Below are positions 1 through 8,560 of a DNA stretch of 64,000 nt, piece by piece. The translations under genes were made by a program, and so were the position numbers. Each line of letters starts with the position of its first letter. Positions within the stretch are counted from its first letter, which is position 1. A model generated the notes under the pieces. That model saw only the letters and a program-made list of their open reading frames with translations, made no database searches and had not been told where the DNA came from. Origin of the DNA: Myxococcus stipitatus (lineage in GTDB: Bacteria; Myxococcota; Myxococcia; Myxococcales; Myxococcaceae); contig NZ_CP102770.1 of assembly GCF_038561935.1 (NCBI RefSeq), forward strand, positions 9,548,001 to 9,612,000, given 5' to 3'.

Positions 1-1
1 C

Positions 2-1120
2 CTGCAGTTCACGAAGGACGGCGAGTCCGTCCAGACGTTCCTGGACAACCTCTTCGCGGAGACCCGCGAGCTGTCTCCCGAGCAGCGCGCGCAGGTCATC
101 CGCCGCTTCCTCGGGGCCTTCGCGAAGACACAGGACCGCCAGTCCACGTGGGAGGAGGTCCAATCCCAGCTGCTCCCCGTGGTGCGCGCGGCCGCGTTCG
201 GCGTGATGGCGCCTCCGGCGGATGCGCCCACGCGCACGCTGGTGGCGCGCCACACGCTCCCCTTCCTGCGCGAGCTGCTGGTGGTGGACCAGCCCGACGC
301 GTCCATGTACGTGCAGTACGAGCACCTCAACGAGTGGGGCGTCTCCGAGGAGGAGGCCTTCGTCACCGCCTTCGCCAACCTCGCGCGCATCCAGGACGTG
401 GGCGTGGACCTCCAGGAGGAGCGGCCCAGCCCCATCTGGTCCGTGGACTCGGAGGACTCGTATGAGACGTCGCGGCTGTTGCTCCCGGGCTTCCTCGCGT
501 CCTTCGCGGGGCGCGTGTCGGGACGACCCATCGCCGTCATCCCCACGCGCTCCACGCTGGTCATCGCCGGAGACCAGGACCCCGCCACGGTGAGCCGGCT
601 GTGTGAGCTGGGCGAGCGCGAGTTCGACGCCAGCGCGCGCAGCATCTCCCCCGCGCTCTACACCGTGGACGACACGGGCCGCGTGGTGCCCTACCGCAGG
701 CCCGGCCAGGACGCGCTCGCGCTGCGCATCCGCCGCACGCACGTGCGTCTGGCCATGGGTGAGTACACCGCCCAGAAGGAGTTCCTGGACGAGCAGCACG
801 AGGCGAAGGAGGTGGACCTGTTCGTCGCCAGCTACGGCGCCCTGGTCCGCGAGAAGGACGAGTCGCCGCTCTCCTGGTGCAGCTGGAGCGAGGACGTGGA
901 CGCGCTCCTTCCGGAGACGGACGTGGTCGTCATGGCCCTGGGCGAGGACGACCTCCTCCCCGTGCCCTTCGCCGTCGTGCAGCGCCTGGCCCCCGGCTGC
1001 CTCACGCGGGTGCCGGAGCTGTGGCCGGTGCGCTACCGCACCACCGCGTGGCCCCAGCCCAAGGTCCTCGAGCAGCTGCGCGCGGCGGCCGTGGACATCT
1101 CGACGTACGAGGTCCCCTGA
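2..1120 (+). CDS. DUF1444-like protein, 5' end outside window
   Basis: The reading frame is open from the first bases of the window, so the true start lies upstream and at least 372 residues are visible. The central part has the pattern I associate with the DUF1444 (YtpQ) family: a region around a tyrosine-rich strand and a stretch beginning LNEWGVSEEEAF, followed by a 'dvGvdl' strand and a later beta-rich half. No enzyme motif or signal peptide is visible; it is probably cytoplasmic. It is followed after 17 bases by an endonuclease V gene on the same strand, so the two may be co-transcribed. The family has no established function that I can state. The family name is inference from pattern only. 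Confidence 0.7.
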   Translation: MQFTKDGESVQTFLDNLFAETRELSPEQRAQVIRRFLGAFAKTQDRQSTWEEVQSQLLPVVRAAAFGVMAPPADAPTRTLVARHTLPFLRELLVVDQPDASMYVQYEHLNEWGVSEEEAFVTAFANLARIQDVGVDLQEERPSPIWSVDSEDSYETSRLLLPGFLASFAGRVSGRPIAVIPTRSTLVIAGDQDPATVSRLCELGEREFDASARSISPALYTVDDTGRVVPYRRPGQDALALRIRRTHVRLAMGEYTAQKEFLDEQHEAKEVDLFVASYGALVREKDESPLSWCSWSEDVDALLPETDVVVMALGEDDLLPVPFAVVQRLAPGCLTRVPELWPVRYRTTAWPQPKVLEQLRAAAVDISTYEVP

Positions 1121-1137
1121 CCTTCCCGGAGCGGACG

Positions 1138-1632
1138 ATGCTCGCGTGCGTGGACGTGGACTACCGCTCGGATGTCACCGTCGCCGCGTGTGTCGTGTTC
1201 CGCGACTGGACGGACGCCGCCGAGGCCGCGCACCACGTGGAGCGCGGCCCTCCGGCCGAGTCCTACGAGCCGGGGCAGTTCTACCGTCGGGAGCTGCCGC
1301 ACCTGCTGCGGGTGCTGGCCCGGGTGCCCGAGACGCTGGAGGCCATCGTCGTGGATGGCTATGTGTGGCTGGGTGACGACAAGCCCGGCCTGGGCGCCCA
1401 CCTGTACGAGGCGCTGGGTCGCGCGGTGCCCGTCATCGGCGTGGCGAAGACGGCCTTCCACTCCAGCAACAACGCCGTCCCCGTGCTGCGAGGCCAGAGC
1501 CAGCGCCCCCTCTTCGTCACCGCCGTGGGCCTGAGCCCCACCGCCGCCGCGGCGCACATCCAGCACATGCACGGCGACGCGCGCAGGCCCACGCTGCTGG
1601 GCCGCGTGGACCGGCTGTGCCGCGAGGGATGA
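1138..1632 (+). CDS. nfi: endonuclease V-like protein (short form)
   Basis: Endonuclease V cuts DNA or RNA near deoxyinosine or inosine. The metal-binding residues of the family are in place: Asp6 in CVDVDY, Glu52 in RRELPH, and Asp73 in VVDGY, followed by the conserved VIGVAKTAF segment. At 164 residues it is shorter than the usual 210 to 230; the part missing is the N-terminal helical region ahead of the first catalytic strand and some of the C-terminus. The ATG at 1138 is preceded by GGAG. An upstream in-frame start exists but would lie inside the preceding gene in another frame. Family assignment is strong; activity of the short form is inferred. Confidence 0.85.
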   Translation: MLACVDVDYRSDVTVAACVVFRDWTDAAEAAHHVERGPPAESYEPGQFYRRELPHLLRVLARVPETLEAIVVDGYVWLGDDKPGLGAHLYEALGRAVPVIGVAKTAFHSSNNAVPVLRGQSQRPLFVTAVGLSPTAAAAHIQHMHGDARRPTLLGRVDRLCREG

Positions 1633-1646
1633 CGTACTTGTATCCC

Positions 1647-1660
1647 TGACACATCTGTCA
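1647..1660. promoter_or_regulatory. TGACA-N4-TGTCA palindrome upstream of beta-propeller gene
   Basis: A perfect 5-bp inverted repeat with a 4-bp spacer lies about 100 bp before the start of the next gene. A related element (TGACA-N3-TGTCA) occurs at 15370. It could be an operator; the binding protein is unknown. Confidence 0.3.
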
Positions 1661-1756
1661 TGTTCATGCGGGGTGACGCGCCGCGCTCCGGGCCGCGCCT
1701 CCTCGGAGAAAGACAGACACACGTACGGTACGGCTCTTGCTGAGGGGTGAGTCCCC

Positions 1757-3679
1757 ATGCGTCCCCCACGCCTCCAGCGCCGCCATGTCCTCTCGGGCCT
1801 GTTGCTCGTCCTCGTCATCTCCGCGTGTCCGGATGAGCACCGGCCGCTCACGCGCGCGGAGGTGGAGGCCATCACCTTCACGCGGCTGGAGCGCTTCGGG
1901 ACGGAGCAGGCGTTCGACTTCCACCTGGAGCTGCTGGAGCGGATTCGAGACAGCCTGTGGACGGGCGGTGGCCCCGTCCTGGGCTGCGGCGGCTCGAGCG
2001 GCGATGGCGGGGGGCTCGCGTCAGAGCCTCCCTCGCAGGACCCCTCCATCACGCACAACCAGGAGTCCGGCGTCGACGAGGGCGACATCGTCAAGGCGGT
2101 GGGTGACTGGTTCGTCGTCCTGCGCCGAGGCCGGCTCTTCACCGTGCGGCAGGTGGAAGGCGCGCTCCAGCCAGTGGCGCAGGTGGCCGCGTACCCGGTC
2201 GGGTTCGCCAGCAGCACCTGGTACGACGAGATGCTGGTGTACGGCCGCCGCGTCGTCGTCGTGGGCTACAGCTACACCCTGAGGTCGACGGAGGTGGGCC
2301 TCTTCCGCCTCGACGACGCGGGTGGACTGACCCACGAGGGCACGCACTTCATCGGCTCCGGCGACTACTACTCGGCACGGGGCTACGCGAGCCGGCTGGT
2401 GAATGGCACGCTGGTCTTCTACATGCCCGTCATCCTCGCGAGCCCGCGGGGCCAGCCGGCGGAGCTGCCCAAGGTGCGCACGTGGCTGAGCGGCACCGGG
2501 TTCTCCGCGTGGAACCCCGTCCTCTCCCGGATGGACATCTACAAACCCTTGCAGACCACGTTGTGGCCCATGCTGCACACGGTGGTGCGGTGCGACCTGA
2601 ACGCGCGGGACTTCTCCTGCACGGCGAGCGCGCTGATGGGGCCGCAGGGGCAGACCTTCTACGTGTCGCGCGAGGCGGTGTACGTGTGGGTCTCTCCGGG
2701 CTTCGAGTCGTGGACCATCGAGGGCGAGAAGTACGACCCGGAGCGGGTTCGCGACTCGGTGGTGTACCGGATGCCGCTGGATGGGGGTGAGCCCTCCGCC
2801 CTGCGCACGCGAGGCAGGCCCACGGATGCATTCTCTCTTCGGGAGAACGCGGACGGCCATCTGGATGCGCTGCTCGTGGCCCAGGCCGGGAAGTGGGGAC
2901 GGGAGCTGTCCCAGGTCGAGGGGCCCATGGCCTTGATGCGCGCGCCGCTCGCGGACTTCTCGCCGGAGCTGGCGCCGTTCCGGCCGGAGCACTTCACCGT
3001 GCTGCCGGGCCCCACGCAGGGCCTCCGGCAGAATCGCTTCGTGGGCAACCACGTGCTGTGGGGCTCGGGTGACGCGAAGGACTCCTGGAGCACGACTTCG
3101 GGTGAGCAGCGGGTCTGGGTGACGGATTTGCGCTCGCCTCGGGAGGTGCACCAGCTCCCGCTGGGGCACACGGTGGCTCGGCTGGAGCCGCTGGGGGCCC
3201 AAGGGGCGCTGGTGGTGGGTGAGGACCCGGCGGGCCTGCACCTCACCTCGTTGGCGCTGGGGGATGGCGGGCCCGAGCGGCGCGGCTACTACCGGCACCA
3301 GGGGTCGACGCAAGGCGAGACGCGCAGCCACGGCTTCTTCTTCAAGGCGGGCGCGGACGGAGGCGGCGTGCTGGGGCTTCCGCTGCGACTCCAGGGCGAG
3401 CAGTGGCGGCACCTGACCTACGGCTCGGCGGAGGTGTCCTTCATGCGCGTGGACCCGGACCTGAAGCTGACGAGCTTGGGGGCGCTGAGGGCCTCGGAGA
3501 CCTCGCCGGTGTACGACGCGTGCAGCACGTCGTGCGTGGACTGGTACGGCAATGCGCGGCCCCTCTTCTACCGCGACCGCGTGTTCGCGCTGATGGGCTA
3601 CGAGCTGATGGAGGCCCACGTCACGGGAAGCGCGGTGGAGGAGTCCTTCCGCGTGACCTATCTGCAGCCGGTGCGCTGA
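1757..3679 (+). CDS. secreted beta-propeller domain lipoprotein (Beta_propel family)
   Basis: A 640-residue exported protein. The N-terminus is basic, then hydrophobic, ending in VLVISAC, which fits a lipobox with Cys at about residue 24. After a glycine-rich linker comes NQESGVDEGDIVKAVGD, the signature of the Beta_propel family (compare 'vqEaGVDEaDivK'), followed by repeated beta-rich blades to the C-terminus. Members are cell-surface proteins of unknown ligand, common in myxobacteria and archaea. The start is supported by a purine-rich GAGGGGTGAG ahead of the ATG. It stands alone between endonuclease V and a SprT-like gene. Function beyond a surface-exposed propeller cannot be read from sequence. 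Confidence 0.85.
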   Translation: MRPPRLQRRHVLSGLLLVLVISACPDEHRPLTRAEVEAITFTRLERFGTEQAFDFHLELLERIRDSLWTGGGPVLGCGGSSGDGGGLASEPPSQDPSITHNQESGVDEGDIVKAVGDWFVVLRRGRLFTVRQVEGALQPVAQVAAYPVGFASSTWYDEMLVYGRRVVVVGYSYTLRSTEVGLFRLDDAGGLTHEGTHFIGSGDYYSARGYASRLVNGTLVFYMPVILASPRGQPAELPKVRTWLSGTGFSAWNPVLSRMDIYKPLQTTLWPMLHTVVRCDLNARDFSCTASALMGPQGQTFYVSREAVYVWVSPGFESWTIEGEKYDPERVRDSVVYRMPLDGGEPSALRTRGRPTDAFSLRENADGHLDALLVAQAGKWGRELSQVEGPMALMRAPLADFSPELAPFRPEHFTVLPGPTQGLRQNRFVGNHVLWGSGDAKDSWSTTSGEQRVWVTDLRSPREVHQLPLGHTVARLEPLGAQGALVVGEDPAGLHLTSLALGDGGPERRGYYRHQGSTQGETRSHGFFFKAGADGGGVLGLPLRLQGEQWRHLTYGSAEVSFMRVDPDLKLTSLGALRASETSPVYDACSTSCVDWYGNARPLFYRDRVFALMGYELMEAHVTGSAVEESFRVTYLQPVR

Positions 3680-3736
3680 CGCCACGGTTCGCCCCGCTGG
3701 AAAACCCCGCTCCATGGGCATACCTTCCAGGAACCC

Positions 3737-4531
3737 ATGGGCGGCGTGTCTCCTTCACAGCTCGGCTTGTTCGACACCGACGCGCGGGGAGACGCCGTGG
3801 CCCCCGCGGCCTCCGAGCGTCGCCTGCCGGAGCGGGAGGAGGCGCTGCTGCGGGCCGCGAACCTCGCTCGGCGGCTGTCCCAGCGGCTGGGCGTGCCGGT
3901 CCATCTGCGGCTCACCGACAACCGCGCCACGCTGGTGAGCTTCCGCCGGGTGGAGTCCGGACTGCGGCTGCGGCTGCATCATCTCTTCCTCGATGCACCG
4001 GACGACGTGGTGCGGGCCATCGCGCTCTATGCCGCTCGCTCGGATGCGAGCGCGGCGGAGCGGCTGGAGGCCTATGCGAGCGAGCGGCAGGGACTGGTGC
4101 GGCGGGAGCGGCGGCCCGGCAAGCCCTTGCGCTCGCGGGGGCGGTGTTTCGATTTGCGCGCCATCCTGGCGAGGTTGGATGCCGAGTGGTTCGGCGGCCG
4201 GGTGCGCGTGGACATCGGCTGGGCGCGGCGTCCGGCGAAGGGGCGGCGGCGGAGCATCCATGTGGGGGGCTACGACGCGCGGCTGAGGGAGATTCGCATC
4301 CACCCCGCGCTGGACCGGCCGCATGTCCCGGCGTTCGTGGTGGACTACCTGGTGTTCCACTCGATGCTTCATGCGGACCTGCATGAAGAGGAGGGGGAGG
4401 GGTTGGACTCGGCGGGGCGCTGCGCGCGGGGGCACTCGGCGGCGTTCCTTCAACAAGAGGACACCTTTCCCCTGCGGGACACGGCGCAACGGTGGCTACA
4501 GGACAACCACACCTCGCTGCTGCGGGGCTGA
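3737..4531 (+). CDS. SprT-like protein with altered HExxH motif
   Basis: 264 residues. The C-terminal half resembles the SprT / zinc metallopeptidase-like fold: a strand IRIHPALDRP, then VVDYLVFHSMLHADLH, where family members carry HExxH. Here the motif reads HSMLH (residues 208-212), so the catalytic glutamate is replaced by serine while both histidines and a further downstream His (ARGHSAAF) remain. Metal binding is therefore possible but peptidase activity is doubtful. The N-terminal half is arginine-rich and may bind nucleic acid. No signal peptide. It follows the beta-propeller gene by 57 bp and may share its transcript. The family call is moderate. Confidence 0.65.
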   Translation: MGGVSPSQLGLFDTDARGDAVAPAASERRLPEREEALLRAANLARRLSQRLGVPVHLRLTDNRATLVSFRRVESGLRLRLHHLFLDAPDDVVRAIALYAARSDASAAERLEAYASERQGLVRRERRPGKPLRSRGRCFDLRAILARLDAEWFGGRVRVDIGWARRPAKGRRRSIHVGGYDARLREIRIHPALDRPHVPAFVVDYLVFHSMLHADLHEEEGEGLDSAGRCARGHSAAFLQQEDTFPLRDTAQRWLQDNHTSLLRG

Positions 4532-4635
4532 GCGTCAACACGTCCTCACATCGAGTGTGTGGTCCGAGCGGTTGTTCATGGTTCGGAAAAGCTTTCGTGG
4601 CGAGGCCTGGGCGGGCCACTGCATGCTGACGGGCG

Positions 4636-5037
4636 ATGCGCTACTTCAACGTGGACGAGGCGAACCGGCTGGTGCCGCTCCTGAGCCGAACCTTCGAGCA
4701 CATCCGCCCGTGGGTGGAGCGCGTGCAGCAGCTGGTGGAGACGCTGGGCACTCCGGAGGGCAAGGCCCTGGCGAACCACGAGGCGCTGCGCGAGGAGCGC
4801 GACGCGTTGCTGGAGAAGGTGCGGCTGGAGCTGCGTGAGTTCCACGAGATGGGGCTGGAAATCAAAGGGGCGCAGGGGCTGGTCGACTTCCGGGCGCACC
4901 GGGGAGAAGAGCCCGTGTACCTGTGCTGGCGTCTGGGCGAGCCCGCCGTGTCGCACTGGCATGGGATGTATGACGGCTTCTCCGGACGCCGCCCCATCGA
5001 CAGCCCGGATGAGTTCGCGCCTACCTACTTGAGCTGA
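4636..5037 (+). CDS. DUF2203 family protein
   Basis: 133 residues that match the DUF2203 pattern end to end: an opening RYFNVDEANRLVPLLSRTF, a long charged helix, and the ending GLVDFRAHRGEEPVYLCWR followed by HWHGMYDGFSGR. The histidine-rich C-terminal block suggests metal binding, but no function is established for the family. Cytoplasmic. The gene converges with the lipoprotein gene at 5021 and their 3' ends overlap by 17 bases. Confidence 0.9.
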   Translation: MRYFNVDEANRLVPLLSRTFEHIRPWVERVQQLVETLGTPEGKALANHEALREERDALLEKVRLELREFHEMGLEIKGAQGLVDFRAHRGEEPVYLCWRLGEPAVSHWHGMYDGFSGRRPIDSPDEFAPTYLS

Positions 5038-5668
5038 CGGGCGGAGGCTCTTCACGCTTCAGCGCGTGGATGAGCCCCTGGTCGTTGTACACGGCGCCAT
5101 ATGGAACGAATCCACCGTCGACACGCTGGGTCACGACACGACTGAAGCCGATGTACCCATGCACCGTGCAAGTCCCGGGTGAGGACACGTCGAACACCAG
5201 GGTGTCGGCCCCCCACGTCTTTCCGGTGTCCTGATTGAGGAAGTGCGTCGGCCGCCACTTCGACTCCGGACCGTTGAGCGCCTCCATGGCCGCCCCGAGA
5301 AACAGGACGTCCTTGGCGGCAGGTGCCGCGGGATCTCCCGGCAGCTCACAAGTCCGACCCGCGTGCGAGAAGCCTCCGCTCATCGGGGAGACATGACTGA
5401 TGACCCACTTGGACTCCTGGGTCTCGTCGTCGAAGAACAAAGCGCAATAGCCCGACACCTCGGAGCCCGCGCGGGCCTGCATCATGGCCGTACACGCCGC
5501 CTCGACGAGCGCATCCATGTCGTCGTAGGGACCGACAATGCCTCCCTCGTAGCGAACGGGTCCGTTGGGGATGTCATGCACACGAACCTCCAGATTCGTG
5601 CGGGCGGTCGTGCAGCCCCCAAGCCCAGAAATGCAGACCGAGGCCATCGCGACTCGCAGCGCGGTCAC
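5021..5668 (-). CDS. lipoprotein paralogous to the JAB-like lipoprotein, HNHP motif lost
   Basis: 215 residues with a signal sequence ending ISGLGGC (lipobox Cys near residue 19). The first half aligns with the product at 6086: LEVRVHDIPNG against LNVRVVTLPNG, then VGPYDDMDALVEAAC against AGPFDTLEDLAENSC, then GYCALFFD against EYCALYYR. The segment where the paralogue has a JAB-like HNHP here reads WRPTHFLNQDTG, so the metal site appears lost. It is the last gene of a leftward set and its ATG overlaps the preceding stop (ATGA). Function unknown; a non-catalytic paralogue acting as partner or antagonist is one possibility (inference). Confidence 0.8.
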   Translation of the reverse strand: MTALRVAMASVCISGLGGCTTARTNLEVRVHDIPNGPVRYEGGIVGPYDDMDALVEAACTAMMQARAGSEVSGYCALFFDDETQESKWVISHVSPMSGGFSHAGRTCELPGDPAAPAAKDVLFLGAAMEALNGPESKWRPTHFLNQDTGKTWGADTLVFDVSSPGTCTVHGYIGFSRVVTQRVDGGFVPYGAVYNDQGLIHALKREEPPPVSSSR

Positions 5669-6081
5669 TTGATCCCCACGATGCGCCCTTGTTCATCAAT
5701 GGCATACACGGTCTCCACATCGAGGAGTGTCGTGGTCAGGCCGCACCGCTCGATGACGGGAAAGAAGAAGACATAGGAGAGGCCACCCTCGCCCTTCTTG
5801 ATGGAGACCTCATAGGTGCTGGGCTGGGAGAGGCAATGAGCCAGGCGCTCATCTCCCATGTTCGATTCAACGCCGTGGGAGAAGTAGTGATTGAGCGCGG
5901 TATCGAGAGCGAGCACCGCCGGCCCCTCCAGCACGGTCGCGCCTTCCCAGCTCGAAGGGTATTGAAGTCGTTGGGCCTGTTCGGGCGGCGCCCACTCGAC
6001 CTTGGGTTGCTTGACGTACCCGAAGAGGGAGCACGCCGTCGTGGAGAGAGCTACGAGCGCTGCGAGGAGTACGATTCTCAT
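5665..6081 (-). CDS. small lipoprotein between two JAB-like paralogues
   Basis: 138 residues, starting MRIVLLAALVALSTTAC, a clear lipobox (Cys17). The body has no motif I recognise; it contains four cysteines in all and a C-terminal strand pair ending YAIDEQGRIVGIK. The ATG at 6081 is chosen because it lies 4 bases after the stop of the upstream lipoprotein gene and gives a clean signal peptide; the longer open frame would run inside that gene. Its stop overlaps the next start by 4 bases. The tight packing with two paralogous lipoproteins argues for joint function, for example as partner or immunity factor. Confidence 0.8.
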   Translation of the reverse strand: MRIVLLAALVALSTTACSLFGYVKQPKVEWAPPEQAQRLQYPSSWEGATVLEGPAVLALDTALNHYFSHGVESNMGDERLAHCLSQPSTYEVSIKKGEGGLSYVFFFPVIERCGLTTTLLDVETVYAIDEQGRIVGIK

Positions 6082-6085
6082 GGGC

Positions 6086-6790
6086 TCAAGGAATCCAGCG
6101 CTGCCCTTCGAACGGCTGAAAATCTCCATCACGCCCCACCGCCTTGCCAATCGGGACCCACGTTCCATCTCGAAGCGCCGAGACCACTCGAGAGAAGTAG
6201 TTGTACATGAATGTCCGGCACACTTCGGCCCTCCAATCCCAATAGAACAGAAGCAGCTTTCGCTCCCACACGTGCTGAGTCCCCGGCTCGGCGACACGGG
6301 CAACGCCCCCCAGGGGAGACCATCCTTCTTCACGTCCCTTCCCCAGGTCTCCCTTGGAGAACTCGGGGTTGTGCGGATGGTTGTGTGAGGGGCCGAGCAA
6401 CAACGGCGTCTTGCGGTCCAACGCATGGATGGCTGTCGGAACAGCGCAGAACTTCTCTCCGTTGGGACGGGTGCCCCCGATGTCGGAGAGGTAGCTGAGG
6501 TAGTACTTCTGGTCCTCCAGCGTTCGATAGTAGAGCGCGCAGTACTCGAACCCGTGCTTGGCCTGCGAGGCACTCATGGCCGCCGCTCCAGGCTGCGAGG
6601 TCAGCAGCTTGCACGAGTTCTCGGCCAGGTCCTCGAGCGTGTCGAACGGCCCCGCCAGCGGGCCATCAACCTGAAGCTGCCCGTTGGGCAGCGTGACCAC
6701 CCGGACGTTCAAGTTGGGTGTATTGCAGCCCGACACCATCGGACCCACCAGCGATGCCATGACGAGTGCGCGGCTGGGGAGTCTGGACAT
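6086..6790 (-). CDS. lipoprotein with JAB/MPN-like metalloprotease motif
   Basis: 234 residues. A signal sequence ends GPMVSGC (Cys22). Residues 135-148 read SHNHPHNPEFSKGD, which resembles the JAB/MPN metal-binding signature (HxHP, six or seven residues, SxxD) as found in RadC-like proteins (HNHPSGNPEPS). The spacing between the second His and Ser is one residue shorter than usual. JAB domains are zinc isopeptidases or peptidases; here the domain would sit on the membrane outside the cytoplasm. The start codon lies 12 bases after the coiled-coil gene at 6803, so these genes form one leftward operon. The fold call is moderate; the substrate is unknown. Confidence 0.7.
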   Translation of the reverse strand: MSRLPSRALVMASLVGPMVSGCNTPNLNVRVVTLPNGQLQVDGPLAGPFDTLEDLAENSCKLLTSQPGAAAMSASQAKHGFEYCALYYRTLEDQKYYLSYLSDIGGTRPNGEKFCAVPTAIHALDRKTPLLLGPSHNHPHNPEFSKGDLGKGREEGWSPLGGVARVAEPGTQHVWERKLLLFYWDWRAEVCRTFMYNYFSRVVSALRDGTWVPIGKAVGRDGDFQPFEGQRWIP

Positions 6791-6802
6791 GTGTGGCCGG
6801 CC

Positions 6803-7408
6803 TCACCCACCGCCCAGGCTCTTGTGGAGCAGCGCCATCTTGTTGCGTGCGGCCAGCAGCTGCTGGCGCAGGGAGTCCGCCTGCCTCGCGATGTCGTTGA
6901 AGTCCCGCTCCTCCGCGGATTGCGCCACCGCCTGCGCCTCCTCCGCGACCTCCTTCATCCGGTCCTGCAGCGCCTGGAACGCGGCCACCACCTCGGTGTG
7001 CTCCTCGGCCGTCTTCGCCTGCTGCCTGCGCGCCGCGAACTCCTGCATCCGCACGTTCAGGTCCCCCGCGCTCTGCCCCACCGCGCCGTACCGCACGAGC
7101 AAGTCCTTGAAGACCTCCGTGCGCTCCTGAAGCTCCCGCGCCCGCGCATGCACCGCCTCCGCCTGCGCCTGCTGCCTGTCGCGCACCTGCGAGATGGCCC
7201 CCACCAACGTGGTGATGCGCACGCGCAGCTCTTCATCCATGTCCGCCAGGGACGCGAGCGTCGCCGAGGCGCGCTCCAGGTGCTTCTCCGACTGCAAGGG
7301 CAACCCCTGGAGCTGCTGGCTCAGGGCCTCGAACCGCGTCAGCCCCTCCTCCAACGAGCGAGCGGCTTCGACCAGCGCGGAGTCCTTCGGCGTCTCTCTC
7401 TTGCTCAT
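6803..7408 (-). CDS. coiled-coil protein of unknown function
   Basis: 201 residues from MSKRETPKDSA, almost entirely helical with long heptad-like stretches rich in Gln, Glu, Ala and Arg (LRVRITTLVGAISQVRDRQQ and others). No signal peptide or membrane segment from this start. An open frame continues 23 codons further upstream but its composition is unlike the rest, so I use the ATG at 7408; no good ribosome site decides it. First gene of the operon that continues into three lipoproteins. Unrecognised family. Confidence 0.7.
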   Translation of the reverse strand: MSKRETPKDSALVEAARSLEEGLTRFEALSQQLQGLPLQSEKHLERASATLASLADMDEELRVRITTLVGAISQVRDRQQAQAEAVHARARELQERTEVFKDLLVRYGAVGQSAGDLNVRMQEFAARRQQAKTAEEHTEVVAAFQALQDRMKEVAEEAQAVAQSAEERDFNDIARQADSLRQQLLAARNKMALLHKSLGGG

Positions 7409-7535
7409 GGGCAACCAGCAACATGCCACGGGCCCAGCCAGGGGCACGAGCGGCCCCTTCCCCGTGCTCGTCACCACGCCCCTCCATCCCCAACTTCCCG
7501 GGAGCCGTCAGGACTGTCTGTCGCGAGGTTCACAC

Positions 7536-8465
7536 ATGCCCAGGGCCCACTTCCTTTCCGTGCTCGTCGCCGGAGCCACCGGCCTGCAAGGCGGCACCGT
7601 GGCTCGCCACCTCCGGCAACGAGGCCACCGCGTCGTCGGCTACGTCCGCAGCGCGACCTCCCCCGCCGCCCGGGAGCTCGAGGCCCTGGGCGTCGAGCTC
7701 GCCGTCGGTGACTTCGACGACCTGCCCGCCCTCACCCGCGCCGCCGAAGGCGTCGACGCCTTCTACGCCGTCGCTACCCCTTTCGAGTCCGGCGTCGACG
7801 CCGAAATCCGCCACGGCATGAACCAGGTGGACGCCGCTCGCATGGCCGAGGTGAAGCACTTCGTCTACTCGTCCGTCGCCGGAGCGGACCGCCTCACCGG
7901 CATCCCCCACTTCGACAGCAAGCACCGCGTCGAGCTCCACGTGCGCCGCAGCGGCCTGCCCTTCACCATCCTCGGCCCCACCTTCTTCATGGAGAACTTC
8001 AACAGCCCCATGTTCGAGGAAGGCCTCAAGGCCGGCGTCCTCGCCCTCGGCCTGCCTCCCACCCACGGCCTCCAGATGGTCGCCATGGATGACCTGGGCG
8101 CGCTCGCCACCCGTGTCCTCGAGGACGCCGAGCGCCACATGGACCGCCGCATCGACGTGGCCTCCGACGAGGTGACGGGCCAGCAGGCCGCCGGCCTGCT
8201 CTCCATGGTGAGCGGCCACCGCATCCACTTCGAACAAATCCCCCTCGACTACATCCGCGAGCGCAGCGAGGACCTCGCCGCCATGTACGAATGGCTGGAC
8301 CGCGAGGGCTACCACGCCAACGTCGTGACGCTGCGCCGCGACTACCCCGACGTGCGCTGGAGCACCTTCGAGGACTGGGCTCGGAGACAGGACTGGAGCG
8401 GCCTCACCTCGCCCGCCTGGCCTCACGCCGCCGCGGAGCCCACGCCACCACCTGCCGGACACTGA
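7536..8465 (+). CDS. NmrA-like NAD(P)-binding protein
   Basis: 309 residues of the atypical short-chain dehydrogenase NmrA/HSCARG family. The Rossmann motif VLVAGATGLQGGTVARHL opens the protein, with a following YVRS that points to NADP(H) preference. Later family marks include HFVYSSVAG, the FTILGPTFFMEN block and a C-terminal helix region. Such proteins sense the redox state of dinucleotides or reduce small substrates in the cytoplasm. It diverges from the coiled-coil gene, and the ATG at 7536 is chosen because the longer frame upstream runs antisense through that gene. Confidence 0.9.
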   Translation: MPRAHFLSVLVAGATGLQGGTVARHLRQRGHRVVGYVRSATSPAARELEALGVELAVGDFDDLPALTRAAEGVDAFYAVATPFESGVDAEIRHGMNQVDAARMAEVKHFVYSSVAGADRLTGIPHFDSKHRVELHVRRSGLPFTILGPTFFMENFNSPMFEEGLKAGVLALGLPPTHGLQMVAMDDLGALATRVLEDAERHMDRRIDVASDEVTGQQAAGLLSMVSGHRIHFEQIPLDYIRERSEDLAAMYEWLDREGYHANVVTLRRDYPDVRWSTFEDWARRQDWSGLTSPAWPHAAAEPTPPPAGH

Positions 8466-8560
8466 AGCCCCGCCTCCCCCGGCTCCGCCCCGGGGGAGCC
8501 TTGACGCCTCACCCCTCCAGCCCTCGCGACTGCCTACCTTGAGACACGAGGAGGCATCGC

